Below, one piece after another: positions 23,735 through 31,063 of a stretch of DNA of 31,063 bases. The notes beneath the pieces were generated by a model. The model did no database searches. It had not been told where the DNA came from and was given only the letters and a program-made list of their open reading frames with translations. The DNA lies in the NCBI GenBank assembly GCA_018819175.1, contig JAHJQQ010000048.1, positions 1 to 31,063 of the forward strand, written 5' to 3'. A program made the position numbers and the translations under genes. Source of the DNA: Gammaproteobacteria bacterium (GTDB lineage Bacteria; Pseudomonadota; Gammaproteobacteria; Thiohalobacterales; Thiohalobacteraceae). Numbering within the stretch: position 1 is the stretch's first letter; the number at the start of each line of letters is the position of its first letter.

Positions 23735-23862
23735 GAACCGCAAAGGCGCAGAGGCGCAAAGATTGCTTGATGAAAACCGCTAAACAGCTATTGCAATAGA
23801 CATCCTTTGCGCCTCTGCGTCTTTGCGGTTCGAAACGATTTTCTTGGCGCCTTGGCGGTTCG
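23735..23862. repeat. inverted repeat between fabD and fabG (CCGCAAAGGCGCAGAGG family)
   Basis: Left arm 23735-23761 and right arm 23805-23831 are 27 bases each with one mismatch, separated by 43 bases. Directly after comes a solo arm of the fabH-fabD repeat family (23841-23862), so two families abut here. Confidence 0.85.
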
Positions 23863-23886
23863 ATTGATTATTATGAGGTTAATACC

Positions 23887-24630
23887 ATGACTCTGACCAA
23901 TGAAATAGCCCTCGTCACCGGTGCCAGCCGTGGTATCGGCCAGGCCATCGCACTTGAGCTGGGTCGTCAGGGTGCGACTGTCATCGGCACGGCAACCTCT
24001 GCTGGCGGCGCGCAGGCGATTAGTGATGCCTTTGCTAATGCATCAATCAAAGGCGTTGGCAAAGTATTGAATGTGACGGAAGCAGACTCTATTGAAAACC
24101 TGATCAAAGACATTGAGTCTGAGATCGGCAGTGTGTCGATTCTGGTCAATAATGCGGGTATCACCCGCGACACCTTGTTGATGCGGATGAAGGAGGATGA
24201 CTGGGATGCGGTCATCGATACCAATTTGAGTTCAGTGTTCCGTCTGAGCAAGGCCTGCATGCGCAGTATGATGAAGGCGCGCAAGGGCCGGATTATCAAC
24301 ATCGCCTCCGTGGTCGGTGTCACCGGCAACCCTGGGCAGGCCAATTATGCCGCTGCTAAAGCCGGCATGATCGGTTTTGCAAAGTCACTGGCGCGTGAAA
24401 TCGGCTCGCGCGGTATTACCGTGAATACGGTAGCGCCGGGCTTCATTGATACCGATATGACGCGGGCACTCACCGACGAGCAGCGCGCCGCATTGTTGAC
24501 GAATATCCCTCTGGCGCGCCTGGGTGCGGCGCAGGATATCGCCAATGCCGTGGCATTTCTGGCCTCCGACGCCGCCGCTTACATCACGGGCGAAACATTG
24601 CATGTAAATGGCGGCATGCACATGGCGTAA
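23887..24630 (+). CDS. fabG: 3-oxoacyl-[ACP] reductase
   Basis: A 247-residue NADPH-dependent short-chain dehydrogenase performing the first reduction of fatty acid elongation. The cofactor motif TGASRGIG is at 11-18, NNAGITRD at 88-95, and the catalytic residues are Ser141, Tyr154 and Lys158 (NYAAAKAG). The end YITGETLHVNGGMHMA is the FabG signature that separates it from other SDR enzymes. A GAGGT ribosome site precedes the ATG. It is between fabD and acpP, as expected. Confidence 0.97.
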   Translation: MTLTNEIALVTGASRGIGQAIALELGRQGATVIGTATSAGGAQAISDAFANASIKGVGKVLNVTEADSIENLIKDIESEIGSVSILVNNAGITRDTLLMRMKEDDWDAVIDTNLSSVFRLSKACMRSMMKARKGRIINIASVVGVTGNPGQANYAAAKAGMIGFAKSLAREIGSRGITVNTVAPGFIDTDMTRALTDEQRAALLTNIPLARLGAAQDIANAVAFLASDAAAYITGETLHVNGGMHMA

Positions 24631-24728
24631 ATATATTTTGAAGAAGTATTTATATGTTGTTGTTATTTAAATGGGTTATTCGGTGAAATTTAGGGCCTGC
24701 TTGAGTTAAATCAAAGCTGGATTTTCAC

Positions 24729-24757
24729 TGGATTGACCTTAGGCTTTTAACTACAAT
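24729..24757 (+). promoter_or_regulatory. possible promoter of acpP
   Basis: A good -10 (TACAAT, 24752-24757) has only a weak -35 (TGGATT, 24729-24734) at 17 bases. A separate acpP promoter is known in E. coli and would be expected given the need for abundant ACP; the call is tentative. Confidence 0.4.
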
Positions 24758-24804
24758 ACCGGCCGCGGCCTTAAGCGGCCTGGTCCCTGGAGGAAATACC
24801 CGTC

Positions 24805-25041
24805 ATGAGTAATGTCGAAGAACGCGTCAAGAAGATCGTTGTCGAGCAGCTAGGTGTCAAAGAAGAGGAAGTCACCATCGCGGCATCCTTTGTTGACGAT
24901 CTTGGCGCAGATTCGCTGGACACGGTCGAACTGGTGATGGCGCTTGAAGAAGAATTCGAGTGCGAGATTCCGGATGAAGATGCCGAGAAGATCACGACTG
25001 TTCAGCAGGCGATCGACTATATCAATTCACATCAGGCCTGA
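24805..25041 (+). CDS. acpP: acyl carrier protein
   Basis: A 78-residue, strongly acidic carrier that holds growing acyl chains. The 4'-phosphopantetheine site is Ser37 in DDLGADSLDTVEL. The length and helix pattern (MSNVEERVKKIVVEQLGV..., ALEEEFECEIPDEDAEKI) match E. coli AcpP closely. A strong TGGAGGAAAT ribosome site fits high expression. It has its own terminator. Confidence 0.98.
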   Translation: MSNVEERVKKIVVEQLGVKEEEVTIAASFVDDLGADSLDTVELVMALEEEFECEIPDEDAEKITTVQQAIDYINSHQA

Positions 25042-25064
25042 TTTATTCTGCTTGCTGTTTAAAT

Positions 25065-25096
25065 GCCGCTACCACGCAGGTGGTCGCGGCCTTTTC
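25065..25096 (+). terminator. intrinsic terminator after acpP
   Basis: Arms GCCGCTACCAC (25065-25075) and GTGGTCGCGGC (25080-25090) pair with one mismatch around GCAG, then CTTTTCATTTTT follows. It probably gives a short abundant acpP transcript with partial read-through into fabF. Confidence 0.75.
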
Positions 25097-25222
25097 ATTT
25101 TTGAAGGGTGCGGTGTTTTTCGACGCTGATTACCTTTGATAATGAAATGTGGTTGTAACAGGACGCACTACAGAAGGCTTAGCCGAAATGGCTTCTGCAC
25201 TTCGCCAACGAGGAGCTGACCG

Positions 25223-26464
25223 GTGTCTAAACGGCGTGTCGTTATCACAGGAATGGGAATAGTTTCACCCGTCGGTAATACGGTTGCCGAGGCTTGGGAA
25301 AACATCCTGGCCGGACGTGGCGGCATACGTCCGATCGATGCGTTTGATGTGTCGAACTTCTCGGTACGTTTCGGCGGCACTATTCTGGGATTCGATCCGA
25401 CCCTGTACATCGCCGCCAAAGACACGAAGAAGATGGACCCGTTCGTCCACTACGGTATTGCCGCCGGCTGTCAGGCCATTGCCGATGCCGGCTTGGAAGT
25501 CACGGAAGCGAATGCCGAGCGTATTGGTGTCGCCATCGGTTCCGGTATCGGTGGTCTCTACACCATCGAAAAGCAGCACAGTGCTTTAGAAGATGGCGGC
25601 CCGCGTAAAATATCCCCCTTCTTCGTGCCGGCCAGCATCATCAATATGATCTCGGGCAATCTGTCCATCATGCATGGATTGAAAGGTCCGAACATCGCCA
25701 TCGTGACAGCCTGCACCACGGGTACACACAATATCGGTGAAGCCGCGCGTATCATCGCTTATGGCGACGCCGATGTGATGGTCGCCGGTGGCGCCGAAAT
25801 GGCGACCACACCGCTGGGTCTGGGTGGTTTCGCGGCCGCGCGCGCGCTGTCCACCCGCAACGATGATCCGGCCACCGCCAGTCGCCCATGGGACAAGGAC
25901 CGCGACGGTTTCGTGCTCGGTGACGGCGCCGGCGTACTCGTGCTGGAAGAGTACGAACATGCCCGCGCCCGCGGTGCGAAGATCTATGCCGAAGTGGTCG
26001 GTTATGGCATGAGCGGCGATGCGCATCATATGACACAGCCGTCCGAAGGCGGTGAGGGCGCCAAACGCTGCATGCTTAACGCGATGCGTGATGCAGGTGT
26101 GAATACCGACCAGGTTGACTACATCAATGCGCACGGAACCTCGACCCCGGCCGGTGACAAGGCCGAGACCATGGCCGTGAAAACCGCGTTGGGTGACTAT
26201 GCCAAATCAGTCGCCATGAGCTCGACCAAATCCATGACCGGCCATCTGCTCGGTGCCGCCGGAGGTATTGAGGCAGTGTTCACCGCCTTGGCGATCCGTG
26301 ATCAGGTTGCGCCACCCACCATCAATCTCATCACACCAGATCCCGAGTGCGATCTCGATTATGTGCCGAACACGGCACGTGAGATGAAGATCGATGTGGC
26401 GTTGTCCAACTCCTTCGGGTTTGGTGGTACCAACGGCAGTATCGTGCTGCGCCGGTTACAGTAG
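25223..26464 (+). CDS. fabF: 3-oxoacyl-[ACP] synthase II (KAS II)
   Basis: A 413-residue elongating condensing enzyme. The catalytic triad is Cys164 (VTACTTGTHN), His304 (NAHGTSTPAGD) and His341 (SMTGHLLGAAGG), one residue off the E. coli numbering. It starts at GTG with an AGGAGCTGAC ribosome site; no closer ATG fits the family N-terminus (SKRRVVITGMGIVSPVG). The length is normal. It follows acpP after the terminator, as in E. coli. Confidence 0.97.
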   Translation: MSKRRVVITGMGIVSPVGNTVAEAWENILAGRGGIRPIDAFDVSNFSVRFGGTILGFDPTLYIAAKDTKKMDPFVHYGIAAGCQAIADAGLEVTEANAERIGVAIGSGIGGLYTIEKQHSALEDGGPRKISPFFVPASIINMISGNLSIMHGLKGPNIAIVTACTTGTHNIGEAARIIAYGDADVMVAGGAEMATTPLGLGGFAAARALSTRNDDPATASRPWDKDRDGFVLGDGAGVLVLEEYEHARARGAKIYAEVVGYGMSGDAHHMTQPSEGGEGAKRCMLNAMRDAGVNTDQVDYINAHGTSTPAGDKAETMAVKTALGDYAKSVAMSSTKSMTGHLLGAAGGIEAVFTALAIRDQVAPPTINLITPDPECDLDYVPNTAREMKIDVALSNSFGFGGTNGSIVLRRLQ

Positions 26465-26472
26465 CGGGTAAC

Positions 26473-26505
26473 CTGATCAGTCCCTGATCAGTCCCTGATC
26501 AGTCC
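26473..26505. repeat. three perfect tandem copies of an 11-bp unit
   Basis: CTGATCAGTCC is repeated three times without change, 9 bases after the fabF stop. Each unit contains the palindrome TGATCA (and CTGATCAG), so the array gives three evenly spaced dyads, one per DNA turn. Confidence 0.9.
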
Positions 26506-26561
26506 AAGGTGCGATTCGTGCTCACCGGCGCACGACAGAGTCAGCTGGCGTAGATGACGTA

Positions 26562-27953
26562 ATGCGCAATAACATCGAAGCGACTGAAACCCCGGCAGTC
26601 ACCTTGCGGCGTATCGAATCCTCACTCGATCTCCTGCGTTTGCATGAACGGAACCCCGAGCGTTATCCCCACTTGTTGGAAAGCGCCGCACCTGGCCAGC
26701 AGGCCAACTTCGATATCCTGTTTGCCTTTCCCGAACACAGCCTGAAACTCACAGCCGATATGCAACTGGCGGGCAGTGAGGGTGACAATCGGGATTTTCT
26801 GGCTGCCTTGGATAAGGCTTGGCAGACAGAGTCCATGGGTCAATCAGAGACTCATACCACGTTACCCTTCCGCGGCGGTTGGTTTCTGTATCTGGGCTAT
26901 GAACTCGCCGCACAGATAGAACCGCGGTTGCAGTTGCCTGCCAGTACCACTCAACAGCCGATTGCTATCGCAACACGATTTCGCTCGGCAGTCATACGCG
27001 ACCATGCTGAGAAATGTCTTTGGCTGTTAACCGAAAAGGGTACTGAATCGAGACTGGATTCACTGCAGGCCGATGTTGAGAAGGCCCTTAGCCAACCCGA
27101 ACCCTCTGAATCCTTATTACCCAATGTGTCGCTCACTGAAGACCCACCCGAACAATATCTAGCCTGGGTGCTCCGAACATTGGCTTATATCCGTGATGGC
27201 GATGTGTTTCAGGCCAATCTTGCACGCACCTGGCGGGTTAAATTTTCCGCCGATGTCGTACCCAGCCAAATTTATCGGCGTTTGCGCAGACACAATCCCG
27301 GGCCATTCAATGGTCTTGCCTCCTGGACTGATCACGCCGTCATCAGCTCCTCACCGGAACGCCTTGTACGCGTGCGTAACGGCCTGGTGGATACGCGACC
27401 TATCGCGGGTACGCGACCGCGAGGCGTGGGTGATGATGCGGATACTGCGCTATCACGCGAACTCCTGGCACATCCCAAGGAACGCGCCGAACACATCATG
27501 CTCATCGATCTGGAGCGCAATGATCTTGGCCGTGTCTGCGAGCCGGGAACGGTGCAGGTCAATGAGTTAATGGTGTTGGAGTCCTATGCCCATGTCCATC
27601 ACATCGTTTCCAATGTACAGGGCCGATTGCGAACCGGCACAACGCCGGGGCAGGTGATCCGCGCATTATTTCCCGGCGGTACCATCACGGGTTGTCCCAA
27701 GGTACGCTGTATGGAGATCATCGCTGAACTGGAAGGGCGGTCACGTGGCGCCTATACCGGCTCCATGGGATACCTGAACCGCGATGGCGATATGGATCTG
27801 AATATTCTGATCCGCACCCTTGAGCAACAGGGCAGGGTTGTGGAATTACGTGCAGGCGCAGGTATTGTTGCTGACTCTGATCCGGAGCGGGAATTGGCGG
27901 AAACCCGCGCCAAGGCGCGTGGACTGCTTCTGGCGCTGGGACTCGACGTTTAA
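26562..27953 (+). CDS. pabB: aminodeoxychorismate synthase component I
   Basis: A 463-residue chorismate-utilising enzyme making 4-amino-4-deoxychorismate for folate, normally with glutamine amidotransferase PabA. The C-terminal catalytic domain is clear: FQANLARTW, SSSPERLVRV, LIDLERNDLGRVC, PGGTITGCPKVRCMEII and RGAYTGSMGYL. At residues 280-284 it reads PIAGT; E. coli PabB has PIKGT with a catalytic Lys, while PIAGT is usual in anthranilate synthase TrpE. Adjacent pabC favours PabB. No pabA is adjacent. No good ribosome site precedes the ATG. Confidence 0.88.
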   Translation: MRNNIEATETPAVTLRRIESSLDLLRLHERNPERYPHLLESAAPGQQANFDILFAFPEHSLKLTADMQLAGSEGDNRDFLAALDKAWQTESMGQSETHTTLPFRGGWFLYLGYELAAQIEPRLQLPASTTQQPIAIATRFRSAVIRDHAEKCLWLLTEKGTESRLDSLQADVEKALSQPEPSESLLPNVSLTEDPPEQYLAWVLRTLAYIRDGDVFQANLARTWRVKFSADVVPSQIYRRLRRHNPGPFNGLASWTDHAVISSSPERLVRVRNGLVDTRPIAGTRPRGVGDDADTALSRELLAHPKERAEHIMLIDLERNDLGRVCEPGTVQVNELMVLESYAHVHHIVSNVQGRLRTGTTPGQVIRALFPGGTITGCPKVRCMEIIAELEGRSRGAYTGSMGYLNRDGDMDLNILIRTLEQQGRVVELRAGAGIVADSDPERELAETRAKARGLLLALGLDV

Positions 27954-27984
27954 GGCAGAAAACTTAAACCTATAAACCACATTC

Positions 27985-28115
27985 GCCACGGAATCACACG
28001 GAAAACACTGAAGGACAGTACATTCCAGGAGCGACTATTCACCACATTGTGGGTGATGGCGGTGCCGGCGTGAAGCTTATGATCTTGTCAGTGTTTTTCC
28101 GTGTGATTCCGTGGC
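27985..28115. repeat. inverted repeat between pabB and pabC (CCACGGAATCACACGG family)
   Basis: Left arm 27985-28011 and right arm 28088-28115 pair over 27 bp with a one-base bulge, separated by about 76 bases that themselves contain smaller symmetries. It lies between the pabB stop and the pabC start, inside a likely common transcript. Confidence 0.85.
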
Positions 28116-28145
28116 TGAAATGATTATTAGGTTTACAGACTCAAT

Positions 28146-28979
28146 ATGAATACAAACTGTCTTATCAATGGTGAACCCCGTGACACGATCGCAGTCAGTG
28201 ATCGCGGTTTGCAGTATGGCGACGGCCTGTTCGAAACCCTGGCGGTGATTGATGGGTGTTGTGAATTCTGGGAGCGACACATGCATCGCCTGTCACGCGG
28301 CTGTGAGCGTCTGCGTATCCCGGCACCGGACCCCGAACTGCTCAAGGCCGAGGCAGCCAAGCTGACTGAAGGCCAGACGCGTGCCGTACTCAAAATCATT
28401 ATCACCCGTGGATCAGGGGGGCGAGGTTATCAGATCCCGTCATCTCCACAGCCTACGCGGGTGTTGCAACTGTCCGACTGGCGCATGCACCCCGCTGAGT
28501 TTGCGGAAACAGGTGTACAGTTGCGCACCTGTCAACAACGCCTGAGTCGTAACCAGGCGCTGGCTGGTGTGAAACATCTGAACCGCCTGGAGCAGGTGCT
28601 GGCTCGATCGGAGTGGAACGAACCCGAGATCGCCGAGGGACTGATGCTGGATGAACTGGGGCAGGTGATAGAAGGGACATTCACCAACCTCTTTCTCGTG
28701 GAGAATGAAAAACTTATCACGCCCAGGCTTGACCACTGCGGCGTCGACGGCATACTGCGTGCGGTGATGATGGATCTGGCGTTCAGCTGCAAGATCGAAT
28801 GCGGTGAACAAACAATCCTACCCGAGCGTTTAGTCAATGCTGATGAATTGTTTATCACCAATAGCCTTATCGGCATCTGGCCCGTACGTGCGCTGGATCA
28901 GCACTCGTTTCCGCCAGGCCCTGTCACGCGCCGGTTGCAACATGCATTGACCGCCTTCCGTCAGTCACAAGGAACGTAG
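28146..28979 (+). CDS. pabC: aminodeoxychorismate lyase
   Basis: A 277-residue fold-type IV PLP enzyme that splits aminodeoxychorismate into p-aminobenzoate and pyruvate. Catalytic Lys143 lies in LAGVKHLNRLEQVLAR, and the family start LINGEPRDTIAVSDRGLQYGDGLFET is clear. EGTFTNLFLV and the TNSLIGIWPV end are typical and distinguish it from branched-chain aminotransferases. It is followed by mltG after 7 bases, the same pair as in E. coli (pabC-yceG). Confidence 0.95.
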   Translation: MNTNCLINGEPRDTIAVSDRGLQYGDGLFETLAVIDGCCEFWERHMHRLSRGCERLRIPAPDPELLKAEAAKLTEGQTRAVLKIIITRGSGGRGYQIPSSPQPTRVLQLSDWRMHPAEFAETGVQLRTCQQRLSRNQALAGVKHLNRLEQVLARSEWNEPEIAEGLMLDELGQVIEGTFTNLFLVENEKLITPRLDHCGVDGILRAVMMDLAFSCKIECGEQTILPERLVNADELFITNSLIGIWPVRALDQHSFPPGPVTRRLQHALTAFRQSQGT

Positions 28980-28986
28980 CGACCCT

Positions 28987-30066
28987 ATGGATAACACTGA
29001 CAACAATACCGCACCTGCCAAGCCGCGTAGTCTCGGCGATCGTTTGTTCCGGCTCGCCGGCATTGTGATTCTGCTCGCGAGCGCGGCAGCAGGCTGGTTG
29101 GTGATTGACTACCAGGCATTTACTAAAACTCAACTTGCCGTACCCGCCGAGGGGCTACTGCTGAAAATCATGCCTGGTAGATCCGTCCGCGGCATTGCCA
29201 ATGATCTTGCGGATCAGGGTTTGTTGAAGAACCCCTATTATTTCGAATGGCTGGTACGTCGCTCCGGCAGCACGACCCGCCTGCAGGCAGGCGAATACCA
29301 GATCAAACCTGGTACCTATCCGGAATCCCTGGTCCAACTCCTGAGCTCTGGAAAGGTGTTACAGCACAGTCTTACCATCGTTGAGGGTTGGACATTCCGG
29401 CAGATGCTGGCCGCCATGCGGGCCGACACCACTCTGAAGCACACTGTCCTGGACAAGAGCGATGTGGACATCATGGCTGCACTCGGTCATGCGGATGAAC
29501 ATCCCGAAGGTCGTTTTCTGCCTGATACCTATTTTTTCCCGCGCGGTACCACGGATGTGGCGTTTCTCGCCCGTGCTTATGATGCCTTGGCGCAGACGCT
29601 GGAGCGTGAATGGGCGACGCGCAGCGATGGCTTGCCTCTGAAAACACCCTACGAATCACTGATCCTGGCATCCATTATCGAAAAAGAGACCGGCGTTGCC
29701 GATGAGCGTGCCCGAATCTCCGGTGTGTTTGTGCGCCGACTGCTGAAGGGGATGCGATTGCAGACCGATCCGACGGTTATATATGGTTTGGGAGATAGTT
29801 ACGACGGTGATATCCGCTTCAGTGATTTGCGCAAGGATACCGCCTACAACACCTATACGCGCGATGGTCTACCGCCAACCCCCATTGCCCTTGCCGGCGC
29901 GGAGGCGATACATGCGGCGTTGCACCCGGCGGAAGGTAAGGAGCTGTATTTCGTTGCCAGCGGCGATGGCCGCCACCAGTTCTCGGCAACCTTGGAAGAA
30001 CACAATAAGGCGGTGCGAAAATATCAGATGAAGCGCAAACCACTGGATGCCAGTGTCGGTAAATAG
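28987..30066 (+). CDS. mltG: endolytic murein transglycosylase MltG (YceG-like)
   Basis: A 359-residue inner-membrane enzyme that cuts nascent peptidoglycan strands and so sets glycan length. A short cytoplasmic N-terminus is followed by one membrane segment (about 22-41), a LysM-like region (PGRSVRGIANDLADQGLL) and the YceG catalytic domain. The likely catalytic Glu232 is in SIIEKETGVADER (E. coli Glu218), followed by MRLQTDPTVIYGLG and YNTYTRDGLPPTPI. The length is normal. It is close behind pabC. The tmk and holB genes that usually follow are absent here; rluE and repeats take their place. Confidence 0.96.
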   Translation: MDNTDNNTAPAKPRSLGDRLFRLAGIVILLASAAAGWLVIDYQAFTKTQLAVPAEGLLLKIMPGRSVRGIANDLADQGLLKNPYYFEWLVRRSGSTTRLQAGEYQIKPGTYPESLVQLLSSGKVLQHSLTIVEGWTFRQMLAAMRADTTLKHTVLDKSDVDIMAALGHADEHPEGRFLPDTYFFPRGTTDVAFLARAYDALAQTLEREWATRSDGLPLKTPYESLILASIIEKETGVADERARISGVFVRRLLKGMRLQTDPTVIYGLGDSYDGDIRFSDLRKDTAYNTYTRDGLPPTPIALAGAEAIHAALHPAEGKELYFVASGDGRHQFSATLEEHNKAVRKYQMKRKPLDASVGK

Positions 30067-30128
30067 GTTTTTCGTCTATTACACAACAAGCTGTTCATAC
30101 GTTTATACGCTTCGCCTTCTGATTATGC

Positions 30129-30196
30129 CGTCATACCGGCGAATGCCGGAATCCAGGGCCTTCAACGCGATGGATTCCGGCATTCGCCGGAATGAC
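30129..30196. repeat. REP-like inverted pair (GTCATTCCGG family), copy C
   Basis: Two opposed copies, CGTCATACCGGCGAATGCCGGAATCC and its near complement at about 30171-30196, enclose a short AGGGCC-containing loop, giving a long hairpin. It separates mltG from rluE, and a reading frame running through it (from 30047) is not a real rluE extension. Confidence 0.85.
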
Positions 30197-30220
30197 AGTT
30201 TGCTCTTATATGAGATTCCC

Positions 30221-30751
30221 ATGCTGATCCTGTTCAACAAACCCTTTCGCGTCATTTCCCAATTCAGTCCGGAAGGGGACAAGTCCACACTCAAGGACTA
30301 TATCGACATCCCCGGCATATATCCGGCCGGCCGCCTGGATTTCGACAGTGAGGGTTTGTTGCTGCTGACGGATGATGGTCAACTGCAGCACCGGATTGCC
30401 CATCCGCAGTTTGAGAAGGAAAAGGAATACTGGGTACAGGTCGAAGGTATTCCAACCGAGGCGGACCTGCAGCGACTATGTGAAGGTGTACAACTCAAGG
30501 ATGGGCCTACGCGACCGGCACAAGCTGAACTGATGGCAGAACCGAATCTCTGGCCACGTGATCCGCCGATTCGTTTCCGTAAGGACATCCCGACAAGCTG
30601 GCTCAGGCTGATCATCAGTGAAGGACGTAACCGACAGGTGCGACGCATGACGGCGCATATCGGTTTTCCAACCTTGCGGCTGGTACGCTGGCGAATCGGC
30701 GAGTGGACACTCGACAACATCCCCTGTGGCGGCTATCGCCGCCTTGCCTAG
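30221..30751 (+). CDS. rluE: 23S rRNA pseudouridine synthase, RluE type
   Basis: A 176-residue RsuA-family pseudouridine synthase without an S4 domain, as expected for RluE, which modifies U2457 of 23S rRNA in E. coli. It begins directly with MLILFNKPFRVISQFS. The catalytic Asp40 is in YPAGRLDFDSEGLLLLTDDG, and the family end RNRQVRRMTAHIGFPTLRL is present. I start it at the ATG at 30221 because upstream in-frame codons only translate the REP hairpin. Its assignment to RluE over RluF/RluB rests on length and the missing S4 domain. Confidence 0.9.
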   Translation: MLILFNKPFRVISQFSPEGDKSTLKDYIDIPGIYPAGRLDFDSEGLLLLTDDGQLQHRIAHPQFEKEKEYWVQVEGIPTEADLQRLCEGVQLKDGPTRPAQAELMAEPNLWPRDPPIRFRKDIPTSWLRLIISEGRNRQVRRMTAHIGFPTLRLVRWRIGEWTLDNIPCGGYRRLA

Positions 30752-30785
30752 CCACACGATCTACGATTTTGAGACAGGTTCAAGT

Positions 30786-30920
30786 GAACCTCCGATTAAT
30801 TTGATCAAGCGAGCAGATGCAAGGCGCAGACGAGCGACTCGAAGCGCAGCGGAGAGAACGGCAAAGCCGGCCCGAAGGGCGAGGTGCGAAGCACCGAGTA
30901 AAAAACGGAGTTTATACAAA
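30786..30920. repeat. MITE-like element, copy 3, rearranged and truncated
   Basis: Inverted relative to copies 1 and 2. The left end GAACCTCCGATTAATTTGATC and the following GAGCAGATGCAAGGCGCAGACGAGCGA match the family. About 60 bases of unrelated, partly palindromic sequence then intervene before the AAAAAACGGAGTTTA part resumes. The second terminal repeat is absent, replaced by the G/C-rich palindrome cluster. Confidence 0.75.
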
Positions 30921-31008
30921 CACCCCTCTCCCTAACCCTCTCCCCGCAAGCGGGGAGAGGGGATAACCCCCTCTCCCGCCGGGGCGGGAGAGGGTTGGGG
31001 AGAGGGTG
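30921..31008. repeat. G/C-rich palindrome cluster (CCCTCTCCC family), third block
   Basis: Two hairpins in a row, CCTCTCCCCG-CAAG-CGGGGAGAGG and CCCTCTCCCGCC-GGGGCGGGAGAGGG, followed by GGTTGGGGAGAGGGTG. It is the same family that forms both ends of the DUF559 frame, here without a nuclease gene. The remaining 55 bases of the window show nothing. Confidence 0.85.
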
Positions 31009-31063
31009 GCGAAGTTCTTAAATCGAGCATATCTATGTCATGCCATCATGTAATGCTCAATAA

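Noticed and set aside
22577..23862. CRISPR-like array because of repeated GCCAAG and GCAAAG words
   Set aside because: The repeats are inverted pairs without regular unique spacers, and no cas genes are present.
30047..30220. An upstream extension of rluE from a start at 30047
   Set aside because: The extra residues only translate the REP hairpin and overlap the end of mltG; homologues start at MLILFNKPF.

Overview
The window looks like chromosome of a sulfur-oxidising gammaproteobacterium. Two things point there. The housekeeping gene order (rne, rluC, maf, then yceD-rpmF-plsX-fabH-fabD-fabG-acpP-fabF-pabC-mltG) is the gammaproteobacterial arrangement known from Escherichia coli and relatives. 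The aprM-aprB-aprA genes encode a membrane-linked adenylylsulfate (APS) reductase of the type used in reverse by purple and colourless sulfur bacteria. I cannot name the genus from sequence alone.

Layout. Positions 1-134 hold one end of a MITE-like repeat. Positions 206-2030 carry a Trm112-family protein, kdsB (LPS Kdo activation), a small unknown gene and a low-molecular-weight tyrosine phosphatase. Positions 2163-8937 carry rne with a long leader, divergent from rluC, a HAD phosphatase, an SppA-type S49 peptidase and maf. Positions 8938-19729 form a roughly 10.8 kb accessory segment between maf and yceD. It holds an unknown 159-residue gene, a TPR protein, aprMBA, a VPLPA-anchored DUF1566 protein, and a two-subunit pyruvate carboxylase (pycB, pycA) whose genes are separated by a broken DUF559 nuclease gene wrapped in palindromic repeats. 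Positions 19730-26464 are the classic yceD-rpmF-fatty acid synthesis cluster. Positions 26562-30751 carry pabB, pabC, mltG and rluE. The last 300 bases are stacked repeats.

How the parts relate. AprBA oxidises AMP plus sulfite to APS and passes electrons through AprM to the membrane. No ATP sulfurylase (sat), dsr or qmo gene is visible here, so the rest of that pathway must lie elsewhere. PycAB would supply oxaloacetate, which fits an autotrophic or mixotrophic lifestyle (inference). The fab cluster runs from phosphate acyltransferase (PlsX) through initiation (FabH, FabD, AcpP) to elongation (FabG, FabF). It is followed by p-aminobenzoate synthesis (PabB, PabC) and the glycan-strand terminator MltG.

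The most unusual aspect is the density of small dispersed palindromic elements. At least eight sequence families lie in the intergenic gaps. They include a MITE whose insertion forms the aprA stop codon, long inverted repeats inside the fab/pab transcript, and G/C-rich palindromes that form both ends of a DUF559 nuclease reading frame. No tRNA, rRNA, CRISPR array, prophage or transposase gene was recognised.
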